A DNA stretch of 57,827 nt, taken from the NCBI GenBank assembly GCA_040757835.1, contig JBFLWJ010000021.1, forward strand, positions 1 to 57,827, given 5' to 3'. Source of the DNA: Actinomycetota bacterium (GTDB lineage Bacteria; Actinomycetota; Geothermincolia; Geothermincolales; RBG-13-55-18). The translations under genes and the position numbers were made by a program. The notes beneath the pieces were generated by a model. The model saw nothing but the letters and a program-made list of their open reading frames with translations. It was not told the DNA's origin and did no database searches. This document shows positions 23,031-30,784 of the stretch, piece by piece (position 1 is the stretch's first letter; every line of letters starts with the position of its first letter).

Positions 23031-23825
23031 ATGGTGGAGGAAACGGCGGTAGAGGAGAACGGGGCGGTCTTCAGGAAGCTGCGCATCTTCAACGGCGTGG
23101 TCGGCGCTGTCCTGCTGCTGGAAGGGATCCTCATGCTCCTCCTGAGCAACGACAGCACCCTTCCCATGACCACGAATTACCTCAAGAGCGATCCCTTCAC
23201 GGGCGGGTCCCTGCTACCCCCGGACTTTATCGCCAACGTGAGGCTGGGTCCACTGGTGGCGGCCTTCCTGCTCCTCAGCGGACTGGCCCTGCTCCTGCTC
23301 ACTCTGCCGCGCATCAATGGGTGGTACGTGAAGAACTTGAAGAAAGGCGCCAACTATGCGCGCTGGATGGAGTATTCCATCACCTCATCGCTGATGCTCG
23401 TGGTCATCGCCATGCTCTCGGGCATGTTCGACCTGAACAGCCTCATCCTGCTCTTCTTCCTCAACATGACAATGATCCTCTTCGGCTGGATGATGGAGCT
23501 ACACAACCAGACCACGCGGAAGACCGACTGGACCGCCTTCTACTTCGGCTGCCTGGCGGGGATCGTGCCCTGGGTGGTGATCGCACTCTACTTCTTCTCG
23601 GCCGTGGCCGAGCCCGGCGCCCAGGTGCCCACCTTCGTCTATTTCATCCTCCCCATCCTCTTCGTGTTCTTCAATATCTTCGCCATCAACATGGTGCTGC
23701 AGTACAAGATGGTGGGGAAGTGGGGCGATTACCTCTATGGGGAGCGGGTCTACATCATCCTCAGCCTGCTGGCCAAGTCGGCCCTGGCCTGGCAGGTATT
23801 CGCCGGCACCCTGCGCGGTTCCTAA
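23031..23825 (+). CDS. Heliorhodopsin
   Basis: The 264-aa membrane protein has about seven hydrophobic segments. The C-terminal helix contains SLLAKSALAWQVFAG with Lys249 positioned as the retinal Schiff-base lysine. A mid-protein helix contains RWMEYSITSSLML with Glu114 as the counterion; this W-x-EYS motif is diagnostic of heliorhodopsins, as opposed to type-1 pumps with DTD/NDQ motifs. Heliorhodopsins are inverted in the membrane, have slow photocycles and no established transport; links to glutamine synthetase and stress have been reported in the literature. No retinal synthesis gene is visible in the window. GGAGG precedes the ATG. Confidence 0.9.
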   Translation: MVEETAVEENGAVFRKLRIFNGVVGAVLLLEGILMLLLSNDSTLPMTTNYLKSDPFTGGSLLPPDFIANVRLGPLVAAFLLLSGLALLLLTLPRINGWYVKNLKKGANYARWMEYSITSSLMLVVIAMLSGMFDLNSLILLFFLNMTMILFGWMMELHNQTTRKTDWTAFYFGCLAGIVPWVVIALYFFSAVAEPGAQVPTFVYFILPILFVFFNIFAINMVLQYKMVGKWGDYLYGERVYIILSLLAKSALAWQVFAGTLRGS

Positions 23826-23862
23826 GCGCGGGGATCGTCTGGCCTGGTATGCGAAGAGAGAA

Positions 23863-23886
23863 GGCGGCCCCCGTCGAGGGGCCGCC
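23863..23886. terminator. Bidirectional hairpin between heliorhodopsin and hydrolase
   Basis: GGCGGCCCC (23863-23871) pairs with GGGGCCGCC (23878-23886). On the minus strand the stem is followed by a T-rich TTCTCTCTT run; on the plus strand by CTTC only. It sits between two convergent genes, so it probably serves the leftward operon best. Confidence 0.65.
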
Positions 23887-23902
23887 CTTCATCAACAAAC
23901 AC

Positions 23903-24649
23903 CTAGTGCTTGTTGATGAACTCCACGCAGCGGTCGATGATGAGCCGCTTGTCGTTGTCGAGGGTGGCCACGTGGTAGGAGTCCTCAAGCCACACGATCT
24001 CCCTGTCGGTGGAGCTGACGTGCTCGAGGATATACGGCCCGTTGGCGGTGGACACCACGTGGTCCTCGCGGGAGGAGAAGATGAGGATGGGGGCGGTGAT
24101 CCTGGCGATGTCCGCCTTGACGGCCTTCATAAGCTTGTACAGTTCCGCGGCGGCGGGCACCGGCACTTTTTCGTAGCAAGCTTCCTTGGCGGCAGGGTCC
24201 TTGATGTCGCTCCCGACTCCCGGGATGGTCTTGAGCACGTATTTCGCGATGGGGGTCAGCGGCAGCATGGGATTGAGCTTGGAGACGGCGGCGTTGATCG
24301 GCATGAGGCCGGCCACCTTGTCCGCGTAGCGTTCCCCCAGATAGCAGGTGATGGTGCCGCCCATGGAGAGCCCGGTCACGAAGACCTTATCGCAGCGTCC
24401 CAGCAGTTCCTGCAGGCCCTTCTCCGCCTCGCCGGTCCACTCCTCCCATTTGCGCGTGCTCATGTCCTGCACCGAGGTGCCGTGGCCGGGCAGGCGCGGC
24501 CCCAACACCGTGAAACCCGCTTCCGCCAACCCCTTGCCCAGGGGCAGCACGCTCTGGGTGCAGCCGGTGAAGCCGTGCACCACCAGCACCCCCGTCTTGC
24601 CGCCGTCGAAAGAAAACGGCTCGGCATCAGGCCATACTTCCTCCGCCAT
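23903..24649 (-). CDS. Alpha/beta hydrolase, carboxylesterase/monoacylglycerol lipase-like
   Basis: The 248-aa cytosolic alpha/beta hydrolase has VLVVHGFTGCTQS (oxyanion region), nucleophile Ser95 in GLSMGG, Asp196 in SSREDHVV and His226 in DSYHVATLD. Length and motifs match Est30-type carboxylesterases or monoacylglycerol lipases. Lying 10 nt after glpK in a leftward operon, it could release glycerol from acylglycerols for phosphorylation (inference). Confidence 0.88.
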   Translation of the reverse strand: MAEEVWPDAEPFSFDGGKTGVLVVHGFTGCTQSVLPLGKGLAEAGFTVLGPRLPGHGTSVQDMSTRKWEEWTGEAEKGLQELLGRCDKVFVTGLSMGGTITCYLGERYADKVAGLMPINAAVSKLNPMLPLTPIAKYVLKTIPGVGSDIKDPAAKEACYEKVPVPAAAELYKLMKAVKADIARITAPILIFSSREDHVVSTANGPYILEHVSSTDREIVWLEDSYHVATLDNDKRLIIDRCVEFINKH

Positions 24650-24659
24650 GGTAGCCTCC

Positions 24660-26174
24660 TTATTCCACGTCGCAGGCCATGTCCTCGCGAGCCCAGTCCA
24701 GGCTGCGTTCCACGGCCCTCTTCCAGTCCCTGCGCATCGACGCCACGCGCTCGGCCGCGGCCGGATCGGGCAGGGCCTCGCGGTCCAGTTTCCACCGCTC
24801 CTCTATCTCTTCCGTGCTCTTCCAAAAACCCGTCGCCAGCCCGGCCAGCAGCGCCGCCCCCAGCGAGGTGGTCTCGGAGATGACCGGGCGGCGCACCGGG
24901 ACCCCCAGGAGGTCCGCCTGGTACTGCAGCAGCATGTCCATGACGCTGGCTCCGCCGTCCACGCGCAGCTCCCGCAGGGGGATGCCCGTCTCCTCCCGCA
25001 TGACCTCCACCACGTCCATGGTCTGCAGGGCCATGGACTCGATGACGGCACGGGCGATATGCGGCCTTCCCGTCCCGCGCGTCATGCCGATGAGCAGGGC
25101 ACGGGCCTCAGGGTCCCAGTACGGTGCCCCCAGCCCGACCAGGGCAGGCACGAAATAGACCCCTCCCGTGTTCTCAACCTGCGCGGCCAGCTCGTCGATG
25201 TCTGAAGCCCTGTCTATTATCTTCAGGCCGTCGCGCAGCCAGTTGACGGCGGCGCCGGTGATGAAGATGGAGCCCTCCATGGCGTAGGTTACCTGCCCCT
25301 CCATGGACCAGGCGACGGTGGTCAGCATGCCTTTCTCAGAGAAACGGGGCTCGCCCCCGATGTTCATGAGCACGAAGCTGCCCGTGCCGTAGGTGTTCTT
25401 GGTCATACCTGGGCGGAAACAGGCCTGCCCGAAGAGGGCGGCTTGCTGGTCACCGGCGACCCCGGCGATGGGCGCCGTGATGCCCAGGAAGGCCTGGGGG
25501 TCCGTGTCCCCGAAAATGCCGCAGGACTCCCTGACCTCGGGCAGCATGGACATGGGCACCGCGCACATCCCGGCCAGCTCTGGGTCCCAGGCGAGGTCGC
25601 GGATGTTGAAGAGCAGGGTGCGGCTGGCGTTGGAGACGTCGGTGGCGTGCACGCGGCCCCCGGTGAGCCGGTAGATGAGCCAGGAGTCGATGGTGCCGAA
25701 ACAGAGCTCCCCCGCCTCGGCGCGCCTGGCTATCCCGGGCTCGTTCTCCATCACCCAGGTCAGCTTGGTGCCGGAAAAGTAGGGGTCGAGCACCAGGCCG
25801 GTCTTGGCGCGCACCTTCTCCTCGAGACCATCGTCGACGCAGCGGCGGCAGATGTCGGCGCTGCGCCTGCACTGCCAGACGATGGCCCTGCGCACCGGCT
25901 CGCCGGTGGCGCGATCCCAGATCACCGTGGTCTCCCGCTGGTTGGTGATGCCCACCGCGGCGACGTCCGCGGCGGTCGCGCCCGCCGCGTCGAGGGCCTG
26001 GCGCGCCGCCTCGCAGGTACGCTCCCATATCTCCAGGGCGTCATGCTCCACCCAGCCTGGTTGGGGGTAATGCTGGGCGAACTCCAGGGATACGCTGGAG
26101 AGGGGCTGCTGGTCGCGCCCGAAACACATGCACTTGGTCCCGGTCGTGCCCTCGTCGATGGCAAGGACGATCAC
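24660..26174 (-). CDS. glpK: Glycerol kinase
   Basis: The 504-aa FGGY-family kinase has the glycerol-kinase N-terminus DEGTTGTKCMCFGRDQQPLS, the GVAGDQQAALFGQACF segment, TYGTGSFVLMN, and GGVYFVPALVGLGAPYWDP. It converts glycerol to glycerol-3-phosphate for lipid synthesis or catabolism. Length is normal. It sits between a PaaK-like ligase and an esterase in one operon, so lipid or fatty-acid turnover is likely. No glycerol facilitator or dehydrogenase is adjacent. Confidence 0.93.
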   Translation of the reverse strand: MIVLAIDEGTTGTKCMCFGRDQQPLSSVSLEFAQHYPQPGWVEHDALEIWERTCEAARQALDAAGATAADVAAVGITNQRETTVIWDRATGEPVRRAIVWQCRRSADICRRCVDDGLEEKVRAKTGLVLDPYFSGTKLTWVMENEPGIARRAEAGELCFGTIDSWLIYRLTGGRVHATDVSNASRTLLFNIRDLAWDPELAGMCAVPMSMLPEVRESCGIFGDTDPQAFLGITAPIAGVAGDQQAALFGQACFRPGMTKNTYGTGSFVLMNIGGEPRFSEKGMLTTVAWSMEGQVTYAMEGSIFITGAAVNWLRDGLKIIDRASDIDELAAQVENTGGVYFVPALVGLGAPYWDPEARALLIGMTRGTGRPHIARAVIESMALQTMDVVEVMREETGIPLRELRVDGGASVMDMLLQYQADLLGVPVRRPVISETTSLGAALLAGLATGFWKSTEEIEERWKLDREALPDPAAAERVASMRRDWKRAVERSLDWAREDMACDVE

Positions 26175-26204
26175 TCGCCGCCTCCTCGTCTCGGGGGCTT
26201 CAGC

Positions 26205-27809
26205 CTATTCCACGCCGGGAAGGTCGCCGTTCCCCGGGCCTTCCTCGTAGTCCTCCTGGAGCTGCTCGTCCTCGAAGTCCAGGCTCTCCTGTGGCGCGGG
26301 TTCCTCCTCCGCCTTGCCGCCCGCGGCTTCCGCCCTGCGGTCTATGAAACGGCGCTCGCGCCCCTTGGTGTCGAGGCCCAGGCGGTCCAGGAGGCGCGGC
26401 AGGCTGTGGAAGACGACCCCGGTCGGTGCCACCTCCACTTCCCGCTGCAGCAGGTCCCGCAGTTCCTTCTCCAGGTAGCGCTTTGATATTCCCTCGGCCG
26501 GAGAGACGTGGAGGTACAGCTCGTCCAGGTCGAAGGGGTCGTCGTTGTGCTTGCGCAACTCCAGTTGCCACTCCAGGACGTCCTTGTGGCCGGACAGCAG
26601 GGGGTAGAAGGCATTGAGGTCCACCAGGGTGCCCTTGAGCTTGGTCAGCTCGAACTCCTTGTAGTCTGAGGTGCGGGCGATCTCCAGTCCCAGGCGGGGC
26701 AGGGAACGGCCGCAGTACGGGCAGGGGGCCAGGTCCAGGCCTCCCTTTACCATGTCCCCGGTGCGGAAGCGCAACAGCACGCTCCCCCTCCAGTCCAGGG
26801 TGCTGTAGACTATCTCGCCGTCTTCCCCCGCGTCCATCCGGTTGCCACTCTCGGGGTCGATGATCTCCACGATCTCCATGTCCGGGAAGAGGTGGTAGCC
26901 GGAGCTCTCCTCTTTGGAGAGGGCTGAAGCCCGGCACTCGCTCCATGCCACTCTCCCCTCGGTGAAACCGTAAGTCGAGACCACCGCGGCTTTCTCCGCT
27001 CCCACCTTGCGCAACAGTTCGAGCATCTTCCCCTTGAGCCCGGCGGGCAGACCGTCGCCGCCCATGATCAGGGTATGGAGCCCGGAGAAGTCGCGCCGGT
27101 CGTTGGCCGCAAGGCGCAGGAGGTGGTAGGCATAGCTGGGGGTCGCCGCGAGTACCGTGGCCTTGAGGCGCTCCACCGCCTCCAGGATGCGGTAGGTGCC
27201 CAGGATCCTTCCGCCCCCCGTATGCAGGGCCGGCACCCCCGCCGCCTCGGCGGCGAAGTAAGTCATCCAGAACGCCAGGTGCGGCGCGAAGGGGAAGGCG
27301 TTGATGAGCATGTCCTCGCGCTCGAGCTCCAGCAGTTCGAAGAGCCTTCTCCCTGCCTCCCGCATACGCCGCAGGTCGTAGCCGGTGTAGAGGATGGGGG
27401 TGGGCAGCGCGGTGCGGCCGATGGTGAAGTGATAATGGACGGGCAGGAACTCGTCGTCGATATACTGGGCATAGCCCTTCTTGCCGCGGGTGAACCTCAT
27501 ATAGCGCTGCTTCAATTGCTGGGATGCTTTCACCTCGAAGCCGGGCCGTGACGGCGGGCGCAGCACGATGGAGTAGGGGATATCGGGGTCCTCGGGCAGG
27601 GGGGCGATATCCGCCTTGGTGGTGAAGGGGATGCAGGACAGGTCCTTTATCGTCTTGATCACGCCCGGCTTGATGCGGTTGTAGTCGAGGAGTTCGCGAT
27701 AGTACGGGCTGTATGGATAGACCAGCTCCCGGATGAAGCGGACCAGGTGCTGCTCCTGGGCGGCCTGGTATTGTCTGACCGGCAGATGGTCCCAGAGTGT
27801 CTTCGGCAT
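26205..27809 (-). CDS. PaaK-like AMP-forming acyl/aryl-CoA ligase (adenylate-forming)
   Basis: The 534-aa protein resembles phenylacetate-CoA ligase/coenzyme F390 synthetase. It has YSPYYRELLDYNRI and ISFTTKADI-like features at the N-terminus, STYGFTEGRVAWSEC (the adenylate-binding region) and GEIVYSTLDWRGSVLLRFRTGD with CPYCGRSLPRLG. A long acidic C-terminal tail (about 40 residues rich in Glu, Asp and Pro) is unusual. The P-loop-like region (RFTRGKKGYAQ) departs from the typical SSGTTGKP, so activity on a standard acid is uncertain. It heads the operon with glpK and the esterase. Confidence 0.75.
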   Translation of the reverse strand: MPKTLWDHLPVRQYQAAQEQHLVRFIRELVYPYSPYYRELLDYNRIKPGVIKTIKDLSCIPFTTKADIAPLPEDPDIPYSIVLRPPSRPGFEVKASQQLKQRYMRFTRGKKGYAQYIDDEFLPVHYHFTIGRTALPTPILYTGYDLRRMREAGRRLFELLELEREDMLINAFPFAPHLAFWMTYFAAEAAGVPALHTGGGRILGTYRILEAVERLKATVLAATPSYAYHLLRLAANDRRDFSGLHTLIMGGDGLPAGLKGKMLELLRKVGAEKAAVVSTYGFTEGRVAWSECRASALSKEESSGYHLFPDMEIVEIIDPESGNRMDAGEDGEIVYSTLDWRGSVLLRFRTGDMVKGGLDLAPCPYCGRSLPRLGLEIARTSDYKEFELTKLKGTLVDLNAFYPLLSGHKDVLEWQLELRKHNDDPFDLDELYLHVSPAEGISKRYLEKELRDLLQREVEVAPTGVVFHSLPRLLDRLGLDTKGRERRFIDRRAEAAGGKAEEEPAPQESLDFEDEQLQEDYEEGPGNGDLPGVE

Positions 27810-27974
27810 ATGCGATCTTCCCCTCCCGTATGATGCGCCGCCTACATGAAATACAGGATGACTTGAGCCCGGTTCCTGATAATCGATAGTATCACGAAAA
27901 CGAGGGGATATGCAGCACCAGGGTCGCAGCCGCCGCAGGCGCCGTTTCCGCCCGCGGTGGTCTCCAAAGGAAGA

Positions 27975-27996
27975 GGGGTGCGGCCCCCCGCACCCC
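27975..27996 (-). terminator. Hairpin downstream of short Cys peptide
   Basis: GGGGTGCGG (27975-27983) pairs with CCGCACCCC (27988-27996) with a 4-nt loop. Read leftward it is followed by TCTTCCTTT, a moderate U-tract. It lies after a 24-codon ORF and about 170 bp before the ligase gene, so it could be a terminator or attenuator. The region 27810-28228 otherwise holds no recognisable gene. Confidence 0.45.
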
Positions 27997-28039
27997 TTAA
28001 GAGATACCTTCACCCGCCGATGCCGCGGGCTCCAGTGCT

Positions 28040-28114
28040 TCAGGTGGCCCCGCAGGGCAAGGGTCTGCAGCCCTCGGAACAATGAGCCACCCGTGGAACC
28101 GTGAAACGCTTCAT
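28040..28114 (-). CDS. Possible 24-aa Cys-containing peptide
   Basis: A short frame starts at the ATG at 28114, 8 nt after a perfect AGGAGG. The product begins MKRFTVPRVAHCSEGC and ends LPCGAT, with three Cys and several basic residues. It is followed by the hairpin at 27975-27996. It could be a leader peptide, a small regulatory peptide or a modified-peptide precursor, but no modifying enzyme is adjacent. It may also be chance; the ribosome-binding site is the main support. Confidence 0.35.
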   Translation of the reverse strand: MKRFTVPRVAHCSEGCRPLPCGAT

Positions 28115-28228
28115 CTGAGCACCTCCTTTTCGCGGTCAGCTCTTGCTTTTCGAAATATCATCAGGTCACCGGCCCGCTCCTCCCCGGGCAGGCCTCCATG
28201 TAACCCATCATCAGGAAAGGTTTCCTCC

Positions 28229-28660
28229 TCAATTGACTTTATAACATATCTCGCATTCACCGACGACGCCGTTCTTTCGCACCTCCTGTAGGCTAGCCTT
28301 GCGATTGGAGACGCGCGAGATAGAAAAGAGGCCCGTGGGGACGATGGGGCAGAGCGTCGGTTCGCCCTCGGCCTTGAGCAGCTCGTTGCCGTGGCAGATA
28401 TGGCACCCCTTGACCTCGATACTCAAGTCCGCTCCTTCACCCTTGACGTTTACGGAATCGCAGAAGCGGAGTTCATCCTGGAGGTAGTCCTCCAGGGCAC
28501 GGTTGAACCGGTCGCCCTCGAGCTTGACCCCGGTCCTGGCGCGGAACTCCTCCGCCCACTCGGAACCTATCTTCGATTTCAGTTTCTCGACCTCCTTGGC
28601 GTTCGCCTTTACCACAGCCCGGTGATATCTCTTGAAGAACTCCCGGTCCATCTCCTCCAT
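28229..28660 (-). CDS. Cys-rich conserved protein, unknown
   Basis: The 143-aa protein has a charged helical N-terminal half (EVEKLKSKIGSEWAEEFRAR) and a C-terminal Cys-containing half: FCDSVNVKG, GCHICHGNELLKAEG, LCPIVPTGLFSISRV, GVVGECEICYK. I recall similar HICHG / CPIVPTG proteins in anaerobes but no assigned function; the Cys pattern suggests a bound metal or Fe-S cluster. It is 16 nt downstream of the ferredoxin gene with AAGGAGG 6 nt before its ATG, so it forms an operon with it. Confidence 0.7.
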   Translation of the reverse strand: MEEMDREFFKRYHRAVVKANAKEVEKLKSKIGSEWAEEFRARTGVKLEGDRFNRALEDYLQDELRFCDSVNVKGEGADLSIEVKGCHICHGNELLKAEGEPTLCPIVPTGLFSISRVSNRKASLQEVRKNGVVGECEICYKVN

Positions 28661-28676
28661 CTCTTTCCTCCTTCGG

Positions 28677-28898
28677 TCAGACCATCTTCACGGCGCCCAG
28701 CTCGCAGGCATGGGAGCAGTCGCCGCACAGACGGCATTTCTCCAGATCTATGGCGATCCTGCATTTTTCTCCCGAGCCGTTGCCGCCCGGTATGATATTA
28801 AAGGCGCCGTGCTTGCAGAACCTTGCCGCCTTGCAGTCGGTGCAACGCTCTGCGATATCGCACCTGTCCCTGTCTATCCACGGCATCTTGCTTCGCAT
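28677..28898 (-). CDS. Small 4Fe-4S ferredoxin-like protein
   Basis: The 73-aa product has CRLCGDCSHACELGAV (one classical 4Fe-4S half) at the C-terminus and an altered CTDCKAARFCKHGAF half at the N-terminus, so up to two clusters could bind. GAGGAG lies 6 nt before the ATG. It should be a cytosolic electron carrier for the Cys-rich protein downstream. A CsoR-like palindrome upstream suggests metal or sulfur-stress control. Confidence 0.85.
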   Translation of the reverse strand: MRSKMPWIDRDRCDIAERCTDCKAARFCKHGAFNIIPGGNGSGEKCRIAIDLEKCRLCGDCSHACELGAVKMV

Positions 28899-28911
28899 TG
28901 TGATCTCCTCA

Positions 28912-28929
28912 TATACCTATGGGGGTATA
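28912..28929. promoter_or_regulatory. CsoR/CstR-like palindrome upstream of ferredoxin gene
   Basis: TATACCTATGGGGGTATA has 6-bp arms TATACC/GGTATA around a G-rich centre, as in operators of CsoR-family copper or persulfide sensors, as I recall them. It lies 14 bp upstream of the ferredoxin start codon. No CsoR-family gene is in the window. Confidence 0.5.
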
Positions 28930-29054
28930 TTACCCCGCTCTGGTCTGGTTATACGATGATTTATATCACCGGGCACAGTGCCCCGGTAAGCAGTACTGCC
29001 AGATGCGGGGTTTAATCGTGTTCGAAATGTGGTACATTGAAGTATAAGAGGCAA

Positions 29055-29140
29055 AGAAGATCAACTCCCGAGAGCGAGCGAGATTGCGGGGATCTCCGCG
29101 GCATATGCTGAGATAGGCTCTTCTCGGGAGTTGTCTTTTA
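29055..29140 (+). ncRNA. Putative small RNA with intrinsic terminator
   Basis: CAACTCCCGAGA (29062-29073) pairs perfectly with TCTCGGGAGTTG (29122-29133), followed by TCTTTTA. A TATAAG -10 at 29043-29048 would place a start near 29055. The 48-nt interior contains further complementarity. It could also be a bidirectional terminator, since the reverse strand also shows a T-rich TCTTCTTT after the stem. I do not recognise an RNA family. Confidence 0.4.
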
Positions 29141-29153
29141 CGCTCTAGCCCTC

Positions 29154-29275
29154 CAGGTGTTCGGGCTCGATACATTGTCCGGCCCGGCGACAAGGCTGAT
29201 CGTCGTCGCAAGCTCCTCCGAGCACCTTGCTCGCCGGGCAGGTAGCAGTGCAGGAGCTGTTCGCCCGAACACCTG
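29154..29275. other. 122-nt structured element with 13-bp terminal inverted repeats
   Basis: CAGGTGTTCGGGC (29154-29166) and GCCCGAACACCTG (29263-29275) are perfect complements. Inside, CCCGGCGA-CAAGG and CCTTG-TCGCCGGG form a second long stem. This nested pairing suggests either a structured RNA downstream of the Fe-ADH or a MITE-like element. No coding capacity is evident, and no gene is seen in 28930-29388. Confidence 0.5.
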
Positions 29276-29388
29276 TCGTCCCGCGCCGTGGTTATTGTTT
29301 AAGACAACCGGGCGGACGATTTACCGCATCATTCACCTCAATGCGCGCGCTGCGACCGGCTATGGGTAGTTCTCCGGACCGGTGCCGC

Positions 29389-30549
29389 CTAGAGGGCGGA
29401 GCGGAGGATGCCGACCAGGTCCTCCAGGACGGTGTCGCGGGGGTTGGAGGAGCGCAGGCGGGTGTTGAGGAAGGCATCGGCGGCGAGGGTCTCCAGGCTC
29501 GTCTCCGCTACCCCGGCTTCCTTTAGGCCGGCGGGGATGGGTAGGCTGGAGACCAGCTCCGCAACGGCGGCGGCGGCCTCCCCGGCCGCGCGTGGGGCGG
29601 GAAGCCCGGTCACATCACGGCCCATGGCCAAGGCCAGCTCCCGGAAGAGCTCCGGACAGGCCTCCAGGTTGAAGCGCATGACCTGCTCCAGCAGGAGGGC
29701 GTTGGCCTTGCCGTGATGCACGCCGAAATGGGAGCCGACGGCGTGGGCGAGGGCGTGGGCCACCCCGAGACCGGCGGAGGTAAAGGCCATCCCCGCCAGG
29801 AAGGAGGCCATGGACATGCCGCGACGCGCATCCGCGTCCGAGCTGTCTGCGCACGCCCTCTCCAGGTTAGCGAAGACGAGCTGCGTCGCCTTGAGCGAGA
29901 GCGCCCGCGTGGGCTCCCAAGCGCGCCGCGCCACGAAGGACTCCACGGCATGGGTCAGGGCATCCATCCCCGTCGCCGCCGTCAGCTCGGGGGGCATGGA
30001 CAGGGTTAGCTCCGGGTCGATGACGGCCAGTACCGGGTAGAGGTTCTGGCTGACGATGGACATCTTCTGGCGGCGTTTACCGCCCGTTATCACTGCGGCC
30101 CAGGTCACTTCGCTGCCCGTGCCGGAGGTGGTGGGCACGCAGATCAGGGGAGCGGAGCGGCGCGGGATGCGTCCCACGCCGTCCCAGGAAGAGACATCCC
30201 CCTCGTTGTTCATCCGCGCCGCGATGACCTTGGCGGCGTCCATGGGACTACCGCCCCCCAGGCCGATGATGAAGTCGCACGCGTGCTCCCTGCAGAAGGC
30301 CACGCCTTTTTCCACTGTCTCCACGCCGGGATCCGATTCCACCTCGGCGAAGTGTGAGATCGCGATCCCCACGCCCCCCAGCGCCGCACCAATGGCCTCC
30401 ACGGCGGCGCCGCGAGAGGTGGGGCCGGACCCGGTGACCAGCAATGCGTGCTTGCCGAAGTTCCTGGCGAAGGCGGCGATCTCCCGCAGGCTACCTTCAC
30501 CGAACACCACCTGGACGGGGAAGCGATAGGTATTGGTGGCCAAACTCAT
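29389..30549 (-). CDS. Iron-containing (group III) alcohol dehydrogenase
   Basis: The 386-aa protein has the NAD-binding IIGLGGGSPMDAAKV and PTTSGTGSEVT motifs and the metal ligands expected for Fe-ADH: Asp196 and His200 (MDALTHAVES), His265 (VAHALAH) and the late His in HFGVHHGKANALL. It oxidises or reduces short alcohols/aldehydes with NAD(P). The ATG is nearly abutted by a G-run, so the exact start is uncertain. It appears to be monocistronic and faces left. Confidence 0.92.
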   Translation of the reverse strand: MSLATNTYRFPVQVVFGEGSLREIAAFARNFGKHALLVTGSGPTSRGAAVEAIGAALGGVGIAISHFAEVESDPGVETVEKGVAFCREHACDFIIGLGGGSPMDAAKVIAARMNNEGDVSSWDGVGRIPRRSAPLICVPTTSGTGSEVTWAAVITGGKRRQKMSIVSQNLYPVLAVIDPELTLSMPPELTAATGMDALTHAVESFVARRAWEPTRALSLKATQLVFANLERACADSSDADARRGMSMASFLAGMAFTSAGLGVAHALAHAVGSHFGVHHGKANALLLEQVMRFNLEACPELFRELALAMGRDVTGLPAPRAAGEAAAAVAELVSSLPIPAGLKEAGVAETSLETLAADAFLNTRLRSSNPRDTVLEDLVGILRSAL

Positions 30550-30784
30550 CCCCCCTCGCTCTTATTGTGGGATTTATCGACGTCGCCAGGGCATAAGTTT
30601 AACTGCCGGGAAGGGCGGGAGTCGCACCCCCTCGAATATTCTATTGTCAAGATCGTCACCGGCGTCCATCGGGCCGGTGCCGTCTGCGCGGGCAGCGCGT
30701 GGTGGCAGCCCCGGGCCAGCACCAGATAGGATGAAAAGAGCGGTTCAGCCGATTATTGGGGCACACTGGGGAGGTGAGCGGAGG

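Noticed and set aside
23031..23825. Type-1 proton pump rhodopsin
   Set aside because: The counterion and Schiff-base contexts (WMEYS; AKSALAWQVFAG) are of heliorhodopsin type, and no pump motif triad is present.
29062..29133. TPP riboswitch suggested by GCTGAGAT
   Set aside because: The second conserved block (ACCTGATCTGG-type) is absent and no thiamine gene is nearby.
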